This document shows positions 1 to 11,340 of a DNA stretch of 64,000 bases, one piece after another. Within the stretch, counting starts at the first letter, position 1. The number at the start of each line of letters is the position of its first letter. The notes beneath the pieces were generated by a model, which ran no database searches, had not been told where the DNA came from, and saw only the letters and a list, made by a program, of their open reading frames with translations. The position numbers and the translations under genes were made by a program. Origin of the DNA: Anopheles merus (taxonomy: Eukaryota > Arthropoda > Insecta > Diptera > Culicidae). The stretch is taken from NCBI RefSeq assembly GCF_017562075.2, contig NC_054083.1:8004768-8068767 (forward strand), in the 5' to 3' direction.

Positions 1-294
1 CTGAGAATGCGTCGCTCAAGCACGCCCACAGCGAGGAGCCCCTTCTCGGATGGTCCAAGACTGTTCTCTAGCACTTTCATATGATTGAAAAATCTCGAGT
101 CAATATTAAACTAGCAAAATTTTGGAAGTACGTAAGTGTCTCTTTATTATACACTTTTTTATCACAAACAAATTTCATAACCATATTTTTCATTTTATAT
201 TTACTTATAAAAGAACTTAGTAACCTACAATACTCTTCTAGCTTTAAAGTTCTCCTAAAATTAAATACTTCTAGGTAACTAATGCATTACTAAT

Positions 295-1996
295 TAGTAA
301 GTGTGTAGGAGAGGGAACAGTACCATTGAATCGGGTTGTGGGGAGCGTTCAACAGGAAGCTGGGAAAGAGGACGACTAGGAAGAAAAATAGGTACTAATT
401 TACATTTAATATTACTTGAAGAAACCTCTACACGGGTGGTATGAACATTTGTATGAATTTTAAAGATATTTAAATTGATTGATGATACATCGAAATCCAA
501 TACCCCCGCATTTGTTGATGAAATGTCAAAATATTGCTCCCAAGAACTAACTTCTACACCTAAAATATAAAATGTATCGCTTGTTGTTGATTTGGTAGCT
601 TTTACAATCTTACAATTTTTTTGTTTAGTGTAAGAAACCAGCTATCTTTGAATTCGGGTCCTAATTGGTAATCGGCTCTTACTTGTAAACGACCTTTTTT
701 CTTTAAATGTGGATAATTGGTTTCCGTATGATGACTGGCCTTTTGAACAATACTTTGTTCTGTTAATCTACTAGCCACCTGCCCCACAACTTTAGTTCCC
801 GATTTGACGCATGGTTTCATGAATTGCATATTGTTCTCAAAATCATATGCGGAAAAATAATCCAACGGCCCTAAATCTTCAACATCATCAGCAACATGTT
901 GGAGGCTATGGACGTTGCTTGTTACATTGGATGCACCATAAAAGTGACTAGTCTGACAAACTTTTCAAGCATTATTTTCGCCACAGGCCAAAGTTGTTTG
1001 TATTCTACAGCACTAAGTATAGTTATGCTACAAGAATAAAAAAGATAATGATTATATGCCTCACTTCGCATAAAATCTTTGAACACTACAACACTTATAT
1101 AATGCAGAAAAATCCAGAAACATGCAGAAAAAGTCATTACTTTACCTCTTTAAGAAGGTACTGATATTCCGACTGCTGTGCAATACAAGCATCCATGTTT
1201 ACCATTAAAATTAATGGTAGCTGTAGTGATATGAAGGAAATGATGAGTTATTATGATTATACATTCAAGTTTTTGCAATTGGGCATCATATTCTTACAAA
1301 CCTTTCCGAAATGCTCGCATTGATGCATCAGCGACAAAAACCCTTTTGAAAAATAGTGGCAGAATTTTATAATCAATAATACATTAAACATATACTCAAG
1401 GGATGTAAGCACTTACTTTACTTACTCAAAATAGTTTTGTAGCACTGGTTGTATTCCGCGGTACCACATTTGCCCACCGTTTATTGGGAAAATTTGCTTG
1501 CCAACTTGAATTGGTGTTTTCATCAATATTTGTGATGATTTTGGGACAGGAGCTTGAAAGTGTTTTCGTATTATAGCAAGAATAGCTCTAATAGTGAAAC
1601 GGGACAGGCGACTTATAATTGCCAGATGTCTGAGGGCATCATTTAAAGAAAGCTTATGAACAAAACTTAAATCATCGTCCTTTTCCACTTCACTCTCGTC
1701 TACAAATTCGATAAAAATGTCGTATACACCTTCACCACTAGTAGAGAATGCAAAAGAAGTATAATCTGCCAACAGTTCTGGAACTTCTGCTGGATGATTT
1801 TCTAAAAAGAAAACGACGATTAAATAAATAATACAATTTACAAAACAAAATGCACACACTCACCCACCAAGAGATCCGGCCATGGAATGTTCGATGAGGC
1901 AAGATCAACATTAGCAAGTTGCTCATTGCATATTCGGTCCAATTCTTCTAGCTCCCGCTTTCGCTTGCGATAATAATTCCCATCATGTCGCTGCAT
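295..1996 (-). pseudogene. TNP2/CACTA-type transposase relic A
   Basis: Decayed multi-exon transposase read on the minus strand. Exon 1 (1864-1996) starts with ATG at 1996 and ends at a GTGAG donor. Exon 2 (1426-1801) has a TTTTTAG acceptor and a GTAAG donor and carries the N-terminal block ALRHLAIISRLSRF, which aligns with LRNWAFETNQTQRSVTLLLR in the better preserved copy at 58.4-58.8 kb. A short exon near 1302-1375 keeps the DAxxRAF block just before its donor. Near 1150-1215 a GKHGCLYC zinc-type block remains, but the segment after it is deleted. From 1137 down to 295 the C-terminal region follows (SNVHSLQHV, SAYDFE, C-terminal PLLHTY), with a frameshift near 605-620 and missing codons near 915. 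The match to the TNP2/DUF4218-like group of insect CACTA transposases is from recalled family motifs and the internal comparison. Non-functional. Confidence 0.75.
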
Positions 1997-2560
1997 TGTC
2001 GAACATAGGTTGAATTTCTACTAGCTTTTCACTAAAATAATGTAGAAATGTGCAGATCTTTCCCATTCACCAACATACCGGTCAAATGTAAACAAGTATT
2101 ATAAACGCGATTCAAAACTTGACAGCAGAATACCAAGCAAAAAAAAAATGACAGAGACAAGGACCGTAAAGATATACATTCCACCTTGGACAGAGATAAA
2201 CCAAAAGAAACGTTATTTTTATTTTCTATATTTTTATAGAGACTTTGAGCCACTTGGCCTCATTCGCCTTTTAAAAAAACGTTATCATTACCTTCGTTTC
2301 TATGATCAAAAATGTACCCTTATCTTTATGACCACCTACGTGGGTAGATTATACATTTTGTAAAGGAATTCGTATTTTTATTGATGAAAAAATACATTAA
2401 TCAACCAACATCTTTTATTGTTTTTATTACCTATACCTATTGCAGGCTAGTTTTATGTGTGGTTTTGTATGGAGTGTTTACAAGATTTCATTATTTCAAA
2501 AGGAAACATTATTTTTTGTAATATGTTCCAAAATGTTCAACATTAAATGCTCTTTTATTT
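1997..2560. other. No gene recognised
   Basis: AT-rich spacer between two CACTA-type relics that lie on opposite strands. A 71-codon plus-strand open frame at 2148-2363 is rich in Tyr, Arg and Lys and resembles nothing I recognise; it may be remnant upstream sequence of relic B. Confidence 0.4.
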
Positions 2561-2576
2561 TTTATTTTAATCTATT

Positions 2577-3605
2577 TCTGTTACGTGTTATTGGTCACAA
2601 CGGATATGAAGGTTGCCTTAAATGCACGGCTCCTGGAAAGTTTTATAAGTCAATGACTTTTCTGGGTTAACATGAACCTAAAATCACAGATAAAGCTTTC
2701 AGGAGTAATGCATATTCTAACCACTGCAAGGCAGTTACACCACTACTGAAACTGGGCGAATTCGATATCATCGAAGACATAATTTTTGCAGACAAACTGC
2801 ACTTTATTGATCTAGGTGTCCACTAACGGTTAGTCTTAGGATGGCGGAATGGGTCATTAGAAAGAAAACGTCTAACCAATGTGTAAGTTGACTAAATTTA
2901 TGCAGCTTTGCAGCAAATACCACTACCTTCTGAAAATCACCGCAAAATACGGTCTTTAAAGTATGCTCACTATTGGAAAGGTTCTGAGAGTGCAACATTT
3001 CTCAATTACGTTGGTTTTGTTGTTCTAAAACCTCATCTACCAGACAACGTTTATAAGCATTACATGCTGTTATTTTGTGCAGTCAAGCTACTTTCATCCA
3101 ACGTGTGCAAAGACAAGTGGCAATTGGCAGGACAAATGCTTGATAAATTTGTTGCAGATTATGGAAAAGTATACCACGAAAAGTATATTGGTAGCAACCT
3201 TCACAACCTGCAACATGTATATAAAGTGGTACAAAATTAGGGCCGTTGCCTTCTATTTCCACATACCCCTTTGCAAACCATCTATACCATTTAAAAATAT
3301 TATTGCGAAGTGGGTGGAAAGAATTACAGCAAGCCATGAATCGATTAACTGAAATCGATGAATTTCATGTGGCCAAAAAAACGCCAAAAACAAAATTTCC
3401 CCGTGTAAGTAAACGAGGAAATACCATAACAGTTTTCATCCGTGAAGACTTTCTCATGCAAAACACATTTAAGAATAGCTGGTTTTTTACAAAGGATGAC
3501 CACATTTTCAAATTTGAAGATGTAAATGACGCTAAAAATTTAAGTGAGCGGGAGGTGAAACTCAAGGGCTTAGCTTATGATGATCCATTTGAATCAAGCG
3601 TTTAA
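2577..3605 (+). pseudogene. TNP2/CACTA-type transposase relic B, first copy
   Basis: Plus-strand relic of the same transposase group but a different lineage from the copy at 56.7-59.3 kb. It opens with GHNGYEGCLKC (about 2595-2630), the Cys-rich block after the second catalytic Asp in TNP2-type proteins. A frame change leads into HCKAVTPLLKLGEFDII and DKLHFIDLGV, the usual segment before the LGW block. A TAA at about 2824 breaks LGVxxRLVLGW. A plausible intron (GTAAGTTGAC donor near 2881, TTTATGCAG acceptor near 2907) precedes the C-terminal exon, with SATFLNYVGFVVL and SNLHNLQHV. In this copy a run of four A at about 3232-3235 (five in the second copy) shifts the frame. A T-run at about 3600 is also one base shorter. 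The N-terminal half is absent. Confidence 0.72.
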
Positions 3606-3746
3606 ATATTTTCAAAGGATGCAGCTCAACCTTAGCCAAGTCATGCATCGCTGTTCCTATTTAACACATAAAGTGTAAACTAGTAGCTGTACAAGCATCT
3701 AAAGAAAATAAAGTTATTTTTGTTCCATTACTTAATACACTTAAAG

Positions 3747-4370
3747 AATGAAACGAAAGGTGCTACTCGTGAACGAATCATCCCCGAAAAGACCAACGAA
3801 AACCAGCGTGGTCGGGAGCTTGGGCAGTTCACCTCGAAGAACCTGTCGCGACGGACGAAGCTGGGACTATATAGTACCTATATAGTACCGGTACTCACAT
3901 ACGCCTCTGAGACATGGACACAGTCCAAATCTGAAACCCTCTTAGCCGCGTTCGAGAGGAAGATGCTCAGAAGGATACTTGGCCGCGTATGTGTGGAAGG
4001 ACAATGGAAGAGCCGCTATAATGACGAGCTTTACGAGATGTACGGCGACCTCACTGTCGTACAGCGTATAAAGCTCGCCAGGCTCCGGTGGGCTGGCCAT
4101 GTTATACGCATGGAAACGGACGACCCAGCCCGTAAAGTCTTTTTAGGCCGTCCACAAGGACAGAGGAGGCGTGGTAGGCCCAAATTGAGGTGGCAAGATA
4201 GCGTGGTAGGCCCAAATTGAGGTGGCGAGATGGCGTGGAGGCGTCCGCCATTAAGGCCGGGATAACGGACTGGCAGACGAAGGCGCGAGACCGTGAGCGG
4301 TTTCGGACACTCCTGAGGCAGGTCAAGACCGCAAAGCGGTTGTAGCGCCGGATAAGTAAGTAAGTAATTA
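3747..4370 (+). pseudogene. RTE-like LINE 3' fragment, first copy
   Basis: 5'-truncated non-LTR retrotransposon. The open frame to 4220 carries the C-terminal end of a reverse transcriptase of the type YASETWTQSK...FERKMLRRILG...LARLRWAGHVIRM...RRRGRPKLRW. I recall this from RTE-clade elements such as mosquito JAM1. The stop at 4218-4220 falls in a 32-bp internal direct repeat (4169-4194 and 4201-4226), which probably displaced the original frame. The 3' end is GGTTGTAGCGCC followed by an AAGT-type tail (about 4352-4368). RTE elements usually end in short tandem repeats rather than poly(A). The catalytic core is missing. Clade assignment is moderately sure; being a LINE 3' end is more certain. 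Confidence 0.65.
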
Positions 4371-4507
4371 ATCTTCACCTACACAGCAGATAGAATTCGT
4401 TTCCTTGCTTCGTCCACGATGGACAGCTTTTCGATGGAAACAAATCCAAAAGAAATACGGAGCACGAACATTAAATACTGGGCTCGGTTATCATGATTAC
4501 GGTTATC

Positions 4508-5336
4508 AGGATGGCGGAATGGGTCATTAGAAAGAAAACGTCTAACCAATGTGTAAGTTGACTAAATTTATGCAGCTTTGCAGCAAATACCACTACCTTC
4601 TGAAAATCACCGCAAAATACGGTCTTTAAAGTATGCTCACTATTGGAAAGGTTCTGAGAGTGCAACATTTCTCAATTACGTTGGTTTTGTTGTTCTAAAA
4701 CCTCATCTACCAGACAACGTTTATAAGCATTACATGCTGTTATTTTGTGCAGTCAAGCTACTTTCATCCAACGTGTGCAAAGACAAGTGGCAATTGGCAG
4801 GACAAATGCTTGATAAATTTGTTGCAGATTATGGAAAAGTATACCACGAAAAGTATATTGGTAGCAACCTTCACAACCTGCAACATGTATATAAAGTGGT
4901 ACAAAAATTAGGGCCGTTGCCTTCTATTTCCACATACCCCTTTGCAAACCATCTATACCATTTAAAAATATTATTGCGAAGTGGGTGGAAAGAATTACAG
5001 CAAGCCATGAATCGATTAACTGAAATCGATGAATTTCATGTGGCCAAAAAAACGCCAAAAACAAAATTTCCCCGTGTAAGTAAACGAGGAAATACCATAA
5101 CAGTTTTCATCCGTGAAGACTTTCTCATGCAAAACACATTTAAGAATAGCTGGTTTTTTACAAAGGATGACCACATTTTCAAATTTGAAGATGTAAATGA
5201 CGCTAAAAATTTAAGTGAGCGGGAGGTGAAACTCAAGGGCTTAGCTTATGATGATCCATTTGAATCAAGCGTTTTAAATATTTTCAAAGGATGCAGCTCA
5301 ACCTTAGCCAAGTCATGCATCGCTGTTCCTATTTAA
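4508..5336 (+). pseudogene. TNP2/CACTA-type transposase relic B, second copy
   Basis: Second copy of the C-terminal exon of relic B, created by the 1.67-kb tandem duplication. It begins abruptly at 4508 inside the former LGW region, so the GHNGYEGC block of the first copy is missing. After the same intron (acceptor TTTATGCAG at about 4577) the frame stays open for 252 codons to 5336. It passes SATFLNYVGFVVL, SNLHNLQHVYKVVQKLGPL and the C-terminal RGNTITVFIREDFLMQNTFK block. The frame is intact here because the A-run at about 4902 has five bases and the T-run at about 5273 has four. It lacks the catalytic half and is therefore not a functional transposase. Confidence 0.72.
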
Positions 5337-5418
5337 CACATAAAGTGTAAACTAGTAGCTGTACAAGCATCTAAAGAAAATAAAGTTATTTTTGTTCCAT
5401 TACTTAATACACTTAAAG

Positions 5419-6042
5419 AATGAAACGAAAGGTGCTACTCGTGAACGAATCATCCCCGAAAAGACCAACGAAAACCAGCGTGGTCGGGAGCTTGGGCAGT
5501 TCACCTCGAAGAACCTGTCGCGACGGACGAAGCTGGGACTATATAGTACCTATATAGTACCGGTACTCACATACGCCTCTGAGACATGGACACAGTCCAA
5601 ATCTGAAACCCTCTTAGCCGCGTTCGAGAGGAAGATGCTCAGAAGGATACTTGGCCGCGTATGTGTGGAAGGACAATGGAAGAGCCGCTATAATGACGAG
5701 CTTTACGAGATGTACGGCGACCTCACTGTCGTACAGCGTATAAAGCTCGCCAGGCTCCGGTGGGCTGGCCATGTTATACGCATGGAAACGGACGACCCAG
5801 CCCGTAAAGTCTTTTTAGGCCGTCCACAAGGACAGAGGAGGCGTGGTAGGCCCAAATTGAGGTGGCAAGATAGCGTGGTAGGCCCAAATTGAGGTGGCGA
5901 GATGGCGTGGAGGCGTCCGCCATTAAGGCCGGGATAACGGACTGGCAGACGAAGGCGCGAGACCGTGAGCGGTTTCGGACACTCCTGAGGCAGGTCAAGA
6001 CCGCAAAGCGGTTGTAGCGCCGGATAAGTAAGTAAGTAATTA
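5419..6042 (+). pseudogene. RTE-like LINE 3' fragment, second copy
   Basis: Duplicate of the fragment at 3747-4370, carried in the second unit of the 1.67-kb tandem duplication. It shows the same reverse-transcriptase C-terminal frame ending at 5892, the same 32-bp internal repeat and the same AAGT-type tail (about 6024-6040). No independent target-site duplication is expected because it arose by segmental copying, not by a new insertion. Confidence 0.65.
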
Positions 6043-6172
6043 ATCTTCACCTACACAGCAGATAGAATTCGTTTCCTTGCTTCGTCCACGATGGACAGCT
6101 TTTCGATGGAAACAAATCCAAAAGAAATACGGAGCACGAACATTAAATACTGGGCTCGGTTATCATGATTAC

Positions 6173-6854
6173 TACATCTACCCTATGCGTCATAAACTGA
6201 ACGCTCGCACACCGTGCCCATATTGTGCAGCAGAAAATGGGCTGGAGAGACCGGAACATAGTGCTACAATAGTGGTTGGGTAATTTTTCCACCATTTCAA
6301 GACCTTACTAGCAAAAAGAATGAAAAAGTGTTCGACTTTCAGGCGAGGGGCATGTAGAAGCATGAGGAGACGGTGGGAAATACGCAGAATTACGCGGAGG
6401 CGCGAGCGTGTTTTGGTTTCTACACAGTTTCTGCACTCACACAATCACACATTTGTAAATGTGTGTGTTCACTTTCAGCCTGCGCCTCCTGTTTGGTTTT
6501 CTCGCAGCGGCATGCTGGTATCGGTGTCTCGCTCGCACTAGTGCGCGAGACTTCTTGCCACCACACGAAATCGTCAGTTCAGCTCAAGCGTTCGCCGTGA
6601 AAGGCCGCGCGCGTGTTAGCCTAAGTCCCGGGCGATCGAAGTTTCGCTAAGTGTTTAAATGTTGTGCATATTGAAATGAAGCTACGTTTATCTTTCATTA
6701 TTGATCTTAAATGTGTGATTTGCTCTGCTTTTTTTGATGCTGTATTGAACATCAATAACGGGATCCGCGCAGCTAGGCGGCTATTTGAAATACGACGATT
6801 TGTTTATAAAAATAATGTGTGTGGTTTGCAGCAAGATTGTGTGAAGCTATGTAT
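6173..6854. other. No gene recognised; GC-rich patch
   Basis: Unique-looking spacer after the tandem duplication. The 6480-6650 part is GC-rich relative to the surroundings and contains an imperfect palindrome centred on CACTAGTG (about 6523-6551). Short open frames here overlap one another on both strands and show no recognisable motif. Confidence 0.35.
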
Positions 6855-7363
6855 TTAACACGTTGTCTGCCACCTTACATGCCCACTGAACTGCCCCGTC
6901 AGGCCACGGAATCACTCTTTGAAACGATTGCATTTGCTTTTGCAATTTTTCTCTTTTAAATCAAATTCACCAATTCTCTTTGTTGTCTCAGTCGCTCCAC
7001 AATGTCGTTTGTTGGGCTAATTCCATGGAATTTCAATCTTGGAACCCCCCCCCCTCCCCTCCCTTCCCTTCCCTTTCTTTTGTGCATCAAAAGTAAAGGA
7101 TTAATAAATGAACTCCAAGATCTTATAATTATTGTTCATTCTCATTCTCATTTATTTATGAAAACATAATAGAAACTCATTTTGATATTTTAATCATTTT
7201 TATAAAAAATAATAACCGTGAAAGAAGAGCATTGTGAAAGAACCGATCAAATACGTGCTAATTTATCTTTTGTAACACGTCTTTTACAATGTGTAATGTG
7301 TCAGCCCGATCGGAAAACAACCCGTCAGCCACACAGTGGATGACGTGGCAAGCAACGTGTTAA
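6855..7363. mobile_element. TTAA-flanked MITE (piggyBac-like), 501 bp
   Basis: Inverted ends CACGTTGTCTGCCAC (6859-6873) and GTGGCAAGCAACGTG (7345-7359) pair over 15 bp with two mismatches and are each flanked by TTAA (6855-6858, 7360-7363). TTAA duplication is the hallmark of piggyBac-type transposition. No coding frame lies inside; a CCCCTCCCTT-type low-complexity tract sits at about 7046-7082. The ends are not the canonical CCC start of piggyBac itself, so the family is inferred from the TTAA alone. Confidence 0.7.
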
Positions 7364-7428
7364 ATGTGCTTTTATTTGCAATAAAAGTGATAAAATATAA
7401 ACCAACTTTGATGTGTACAAGCTTTTGT

Positions 7429-7598
7429 TTTGATTCGGGTGCACCAAGTCCGTGTCCATGGGTTCAAGCCCAGAATGGACCGACCCCCCGTAGCAAGAAT
7501 TGACTATCCGGCTACGTGGTAATGAATTAAGTCTCGAAAGCCTGTATAGGCCGGCCTATCCGCGTAGGACGTTACGTCAAATAGAAGAAGAAGAAGTC
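7429..7598 (+). mobile_element. Diverged tRNA-derived SINE (SINE200-like)
   Basis: Contains the B-box-like GGGTTCAAGCCC at about 7460-7471, then AGAATGGACCGACCCCCCGTA, GACTATCCGGCTACG, AATGAATTAAGTC and CGAAAGCCTGTATAGGCC. These are in the same order as the two well preserved copies at 39.55 and 44.68 kb. It ends in AGAAGAAGAAG. The A-box part is poorly conserved, so this is an older or different subfamily. Confidence 0.6.
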
Positions 7599-7769
7599 CG
7601 TGTGAAGGGAAGCGCACAGCGCGTTACGAAAGAAACGAGCGGGAGGGGGTGTCAGTCCAGCGCAGCACAATTCGCTGGAATCAAGTTGGAGGGGGTACCA
7701 GTTCAGCGCAGCGCAAGCCGAAAGAAACGGGAAGGAAGGGGTATGAGGAAAATACTATGAAACAGCGCA

Positions 7770-7985
7770 TGCGAGCGTTCTTTACAGCGAGAGCGCCTCG
7801 TGTATTTTAAAGGCAAGCAAGAGAGCGCATTCTCTCCGTGATAGCGCTCCATCCGCCATTTTTAATTTCGAGCCCAAAACAACGGGCTTCGGATCCGATC
7901 TTGGGCAGGAACCCCACCGCGTGTTTCTACCTACCCCTCGCCTGTAAATTTCGTTCTCTTTGTCTGTTGGGTAACGCATTCGCCT
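7770..7985 (+). repeat. Dispersed repeat, copy shared with 48.43-48.88 kb
   Basis: Shares TTTCTACCTACCCCTCGCCTG and TAAATTTCG stretches (about 7924-7956) and upstream patches (GCGCCTCGTGTATTTTAAAGG) with 48.43-48.88 kb. The family is unnamed by me. It directly precedes the Helitron relic and could be part of its 5' region. Confidence 0.5.
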
Positions 7986-8040
7986 TTACGTTTATTGGAG
8001 CGTCAATACTTGCAAATGATCATGTGCGTCAAGATCGATC

Positions 8041-8941
8041 CGTCACTAACGGTAGAGGTGTTTATACGTTTCATATCAAGGGTACTCTGTGCCATCGAAT
8101 CGGTGCGCTGGGCCAAGTCCCGGGTCATGCGCCAGCATATGCACAACTTTATTTCAACGACACGCGTATAGAAGAGAATCAGAACAATGTTATCGAAGCA
8201 CGAGTTGCTTTGAGAAATCGCGTTCCTCTGGGAATCTCAGCCGTGTTTTCGGATCCCATCAACTATAGGACTCACTAGCCTATCCGCTCCTGCATCCATA
8301 AACAGAAGTCGGGTGGACTTATAATATTTTGAAAAGAACGTGGCGTGATCGGGCACTGCGACACACACGAACAGGTAGCCGCACTGATGATGAACCAGCC
8401 GACGGTGAAGGACACCTGGCAGTTGGAGAAAATACCAGATCATGGCAGATTACGCAAATATTCTGCATATCGGATGTGTACAAGGGCCGGACAAACATCA
8501 TAAATGCATCGTGCTTATGCAACAGTACGCCGTTGATCAATGCTGTAAGATCGAAAAACAGCGGCTCAAGTTCCAACGTGAATATCAAGCGCAGCTGCGT
8601 GCCGATGCATACGCTGGCAAAATGGATTTTGCTGGTCTAATCGTCAATCCGTTACCGAAAGATGTACTCGAACACGACGGAACACTGGGGTAATCGGGCA
8701 CACGCATTGTTCTTTCCCCATCTTTCCTTGGCAGCGAGCGCTATATGCGCGCCCAATATTAAGATTCGATGGCTATTGTAAGGGCTATCGGAAAGCCAGA
8801 TTTATTTATCACTATCACTTGCAACTCGAAATGGGCAGAGATATCCAAAGCTCTGCTTCTAGGACAACAGGCCACAGATCCACCAGATCTGACGGCTCGT
8901 GTGTTTCGACTGAAACTGAAATCCATTTTGGATGACCTTTA
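8041..8941 (+). pseudogene. Helitron Rep/helicase N-terminal relic
   Basis: Three blocks of the Helitron-like N-terminal region lie in order but in broken frames. First, HIKGTLCHRIGAL...PAYAQLYFNDTRIEENQN (about 8071-8190). Second, HKCIVLMQQYAVDQCCKIEKQ...QAQLRADAY (about 8500-8615). Third, GSERYMRAQY, stop, DSMAIVRAIGKPDLFIT and TCNSKWAEI through RVFRLKLKSILDDL (about 8733-8941). In functional proteins the third block reads DaMaIVxxxGKPDlFiTfTCNpxW, so a Gln codon has become TAA at about 8760. The Rep HUH motif and helicase are absent. A rolling-circle transposon remnant; Helitron ends (TC...CTRR) were not located. Confidence 0.8.
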
Positions 8942-10159
8942 GGCTGACCGTAGCAATAGACGATGCGCAATCTCAGATTTCGCATATATTTATCTGTCAA
9001 ACGGATCGGTTTGATATATTGTGATTTCTTATTTAACATTAAAATATGGATTAAAGTGTGTTATTTTGTGTTATTCCGTGAATTTATTCTATAATTCATT
9101 GTGTTTTCGACATTTTTGATGATAAAAGCTAAGAAATAATTATTTTAATTCAATTTTCACATTAATTTCTCATTATCTACGAGCCGCATGAACAATTTAC
9201 GTGAGATTAGAACTCTTACTCCCATGATTATAAATTTCGTTCATAAACAAATCATCAGATCTTTTGTTAATATATGTCATTTTTTCGATAAAATCAATAG
9301 ACACACAAAAATGCACATAATAACAAAGAAATCTGTTCTATTTGCTAAGCTTTGAGTGCGGAAACCAATGGTTAACGGTTTTAAAATGACGTAAAGTCCC
9401 TCAACTATGGCGACCCTCCAAAGGCCCTTATCCACCACTTGATATTTTAATTCCACCTTGCGCCAAACCTAGAAGCTCACCAAGTCCCTACATCCACTTT
9501 AATTCAACCCATCAGGATGCAGCCGTAAATGGTGATATAACCCGATAAGGTTTTCATTTGAAGTAATGTTCGTGTGCAGTGTTGTTTGTGAGGTAGTGTT
9601 AGTAACCATTCCAGCTAAATTTGTAGTGTTTGTCGTGTGTGTACGAATTGTCGCAAAAGATTTGCTGGTTCACCATCGAGATGCGTCAATCTTGCACCAT
9701 CATTGTCAGCGCCTACACGCACTTTCCATAACAGCCGAAGTCATACAAAATCATGAAAAAGTCTGCGCCCTTTTGTTCCGGCGCCTTCCCGAAGTTAACC
9801 GAGCTGAACCGAATAGTTGTGTTCGATAATCATGTATGTGTATCAGGTAGCAGCATTTGTACTGCTTACCTGCCGCATGCCGCTGTGATACCGAGCGAGA
9901 CGCATAGACAACGCGTCTAGAGGACATGTGTAGCCGTGAGGAAACTTTTCTGTGTCTTTTTTGCCTTCTCCTTACCTTTAGATCCTGATGAGTGAAGCAT
10001 GCATACCTTTCGGGTACGTTCGGGGTATAAGCCTTGCCCCTCTCATGTTAATGGTAAAGATAGAATCGTATGCAATCGGCTCTGCATTCAGGCGTAAGCA
10101 GGCCCGTGGACGTCATGTGGATGCTCGCATTGAAAATACAGGCAAAGTTGGCGCGAAGA
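8942..10159. other. No gene recognised
   Basis: AT-rich spacer. Open frames at 9566-9829 and 9988-10425 carry no recognisable motif; the second overlaps a BEL/Pao relic on the other strand and is a shadow. Confidence 0.4.
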
Positions 10160-10927
10160 ACACGCAACAATGCGGATTGTGTGAAAAATGTTGTGCGTTC
10201 AACCCGTTTGTTATGCGATTGCCACGGGGGTTGATGATGAAGCGCCTAACATATTCAACCGAGCGTTGCAATCTTAATCATCTTGAGAAACGATCTAGTT
10301 TAAAACAGGTTCTCGTACTAAATGAGTGCATATTCATTTTCGTAGCGCTTCATTTATCGCTAGACCGTCTACAGTTTCTTTTGGCCATTCCGATTCTGGT
10401 CGATTTAGGAATTGGGAACCAATGAACCACTCGCTGGTCGTGAGATATCGGCTCAACTTCGACCATTTGGTACTCTCGTCGGCGACGCTGGTTTTGGTAG
10501 AATTCCAGTGCCATTCATTTGCCTCTGTGTTTTCTAACATATCACCAAACCTGTGTGCTACGAATGTGCTGTACTTTCGATGATCGGAATTATTCAATTA
10601 AATTTCGTCGTTAGAGTCGCACCAAAAGAAACGCTGTACAACTTTTTCTCGGTGTTCAGTGGTTATACTCTTAGTCAGTCTGGTACCTAAGACGGCTACT
10701 TGAAGCTCGAATCGTGGGACTGACAAGTATTTCAAAGATGCTACACGGGTTTTCCCACCGATGAGAGCTATTTCGACATCATCCTTGCTTGAAAATCGAA
10801 AGTAGGCTACAGCGGCTGTTGGCATGTGGTCAATATGCGTTCTAGACCAAATTATTTGTAAACATAAGGCTGTCGTGACAGTGAGGAGAAATGCGTAAAT
10901 GTCCCAGCAGATGGCGCTACATGCCAT
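10160..10927 (-). pseudogene. BEL/Pao pol relic (RNase H region)
   Basis: Minus-strand fragments of BEL/Pao polyprotein. 10927-10598 reads AAVAYFRF...KTRVASLKYLSVPRFELQVAVLGTRL, the RNase H entry block, where the usual form is KxRVAPLKxxxIPRLELQAA. 10597-10334 reads FVAHRFGDM...WHWNSTKTSVADESTKW...WFIGSQFLNRPESEWP. In intact elements this is NPADxxTRG and GPxFLxxPxxxWP. Near 10330-10200 LDRFSR, stop, RSVEYVRRFIIN continues the pre-integrase linker. Several stops and the altered NPAD motif mark it as dead. Confidence 0.72.
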
Positions 10928-11340
10928 ACAGAACGAGACAACCCAACTAGTTTGTGCGTGTTGGGGAGTGCCCTCGTGTAGACGGCCTTACAGATGCAGA
11001 TGCTGCATGGGCCTCCTTCTCTCAGGTGACAGGGACTGTCACCTAGAGACGAAGTAAGCACTAACAGGTCACTCCCCCACGAGCCGAGCCGAGAGATAGA
11101 CGTAAGTAGGTCTCCGTCTAAGCATTTGTAGATTATAAGTTTTATTGTAATAGATATAAGTTTTATCTCCTGAGACTGTATATGTTTTGTTTACCGTCAA
11201 GTCAAGTTGAGAACGTAGACATAACAGTGCGACAGCTACATTTCCAAAATTAGGGCCAGTTAGAAATAAGTTCAGAAACGGTCACTAAAGTGTCAAAGGG
11301 TCAAGTTGCACAGCTGATCGGGAACAGGGCGCCATCGCAA
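10868..11340 (+). mobile_element. LTR-like block with PBS-like GGCGCC
   Basis: Shares ordered patches with 49.94-50.15 kb: a TGTC...GACAG start, CAGATGGCGCT, CAGTTAGAAATAAGTTC versus CAATTAGAACAAAGTTC, and GATCGGGAACAGGGCGCC versus GGTCGAGAATAGGCGCC. The GGCGCC at the end resembles a primer-binding site just after an LTR. A perfect 9-bp hairpin AGGTGACAG/CTGTCACCT lies at 11024-11044. I read it as a solo or truncated LTR of a BEL-type element; its boundaries are uncertain. Confidence 0.4.

Larger units (their letters stand above)
2838..6172. repeat. 1.67-kb direct tandem duplication
   Basis: Two copies, 2838-4500 and 4508-6172, run in direct orientation and look essentially identical by eye. 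The two differences I see are one-base length changes in an A-run and a T-run, which move the offset from 1670 to 1672. A 7-base spacer lies between them. Each unit carries the C-terminal exon of CACTA-type relic B followed by a 3' piece of an RTE-like LINE and about 130 bp of unrecognised sequence. Near-identity implies a recent duplication, or an assembly artefact that joins two haplotypes or reads. Confidence 0.93.

Noticed and set aside
9566..10425. Plus-strand frames of 87 and 145 codons
   Set aside because: No motif; the second overlaps the BEL/Pao relic read on the minus strand.
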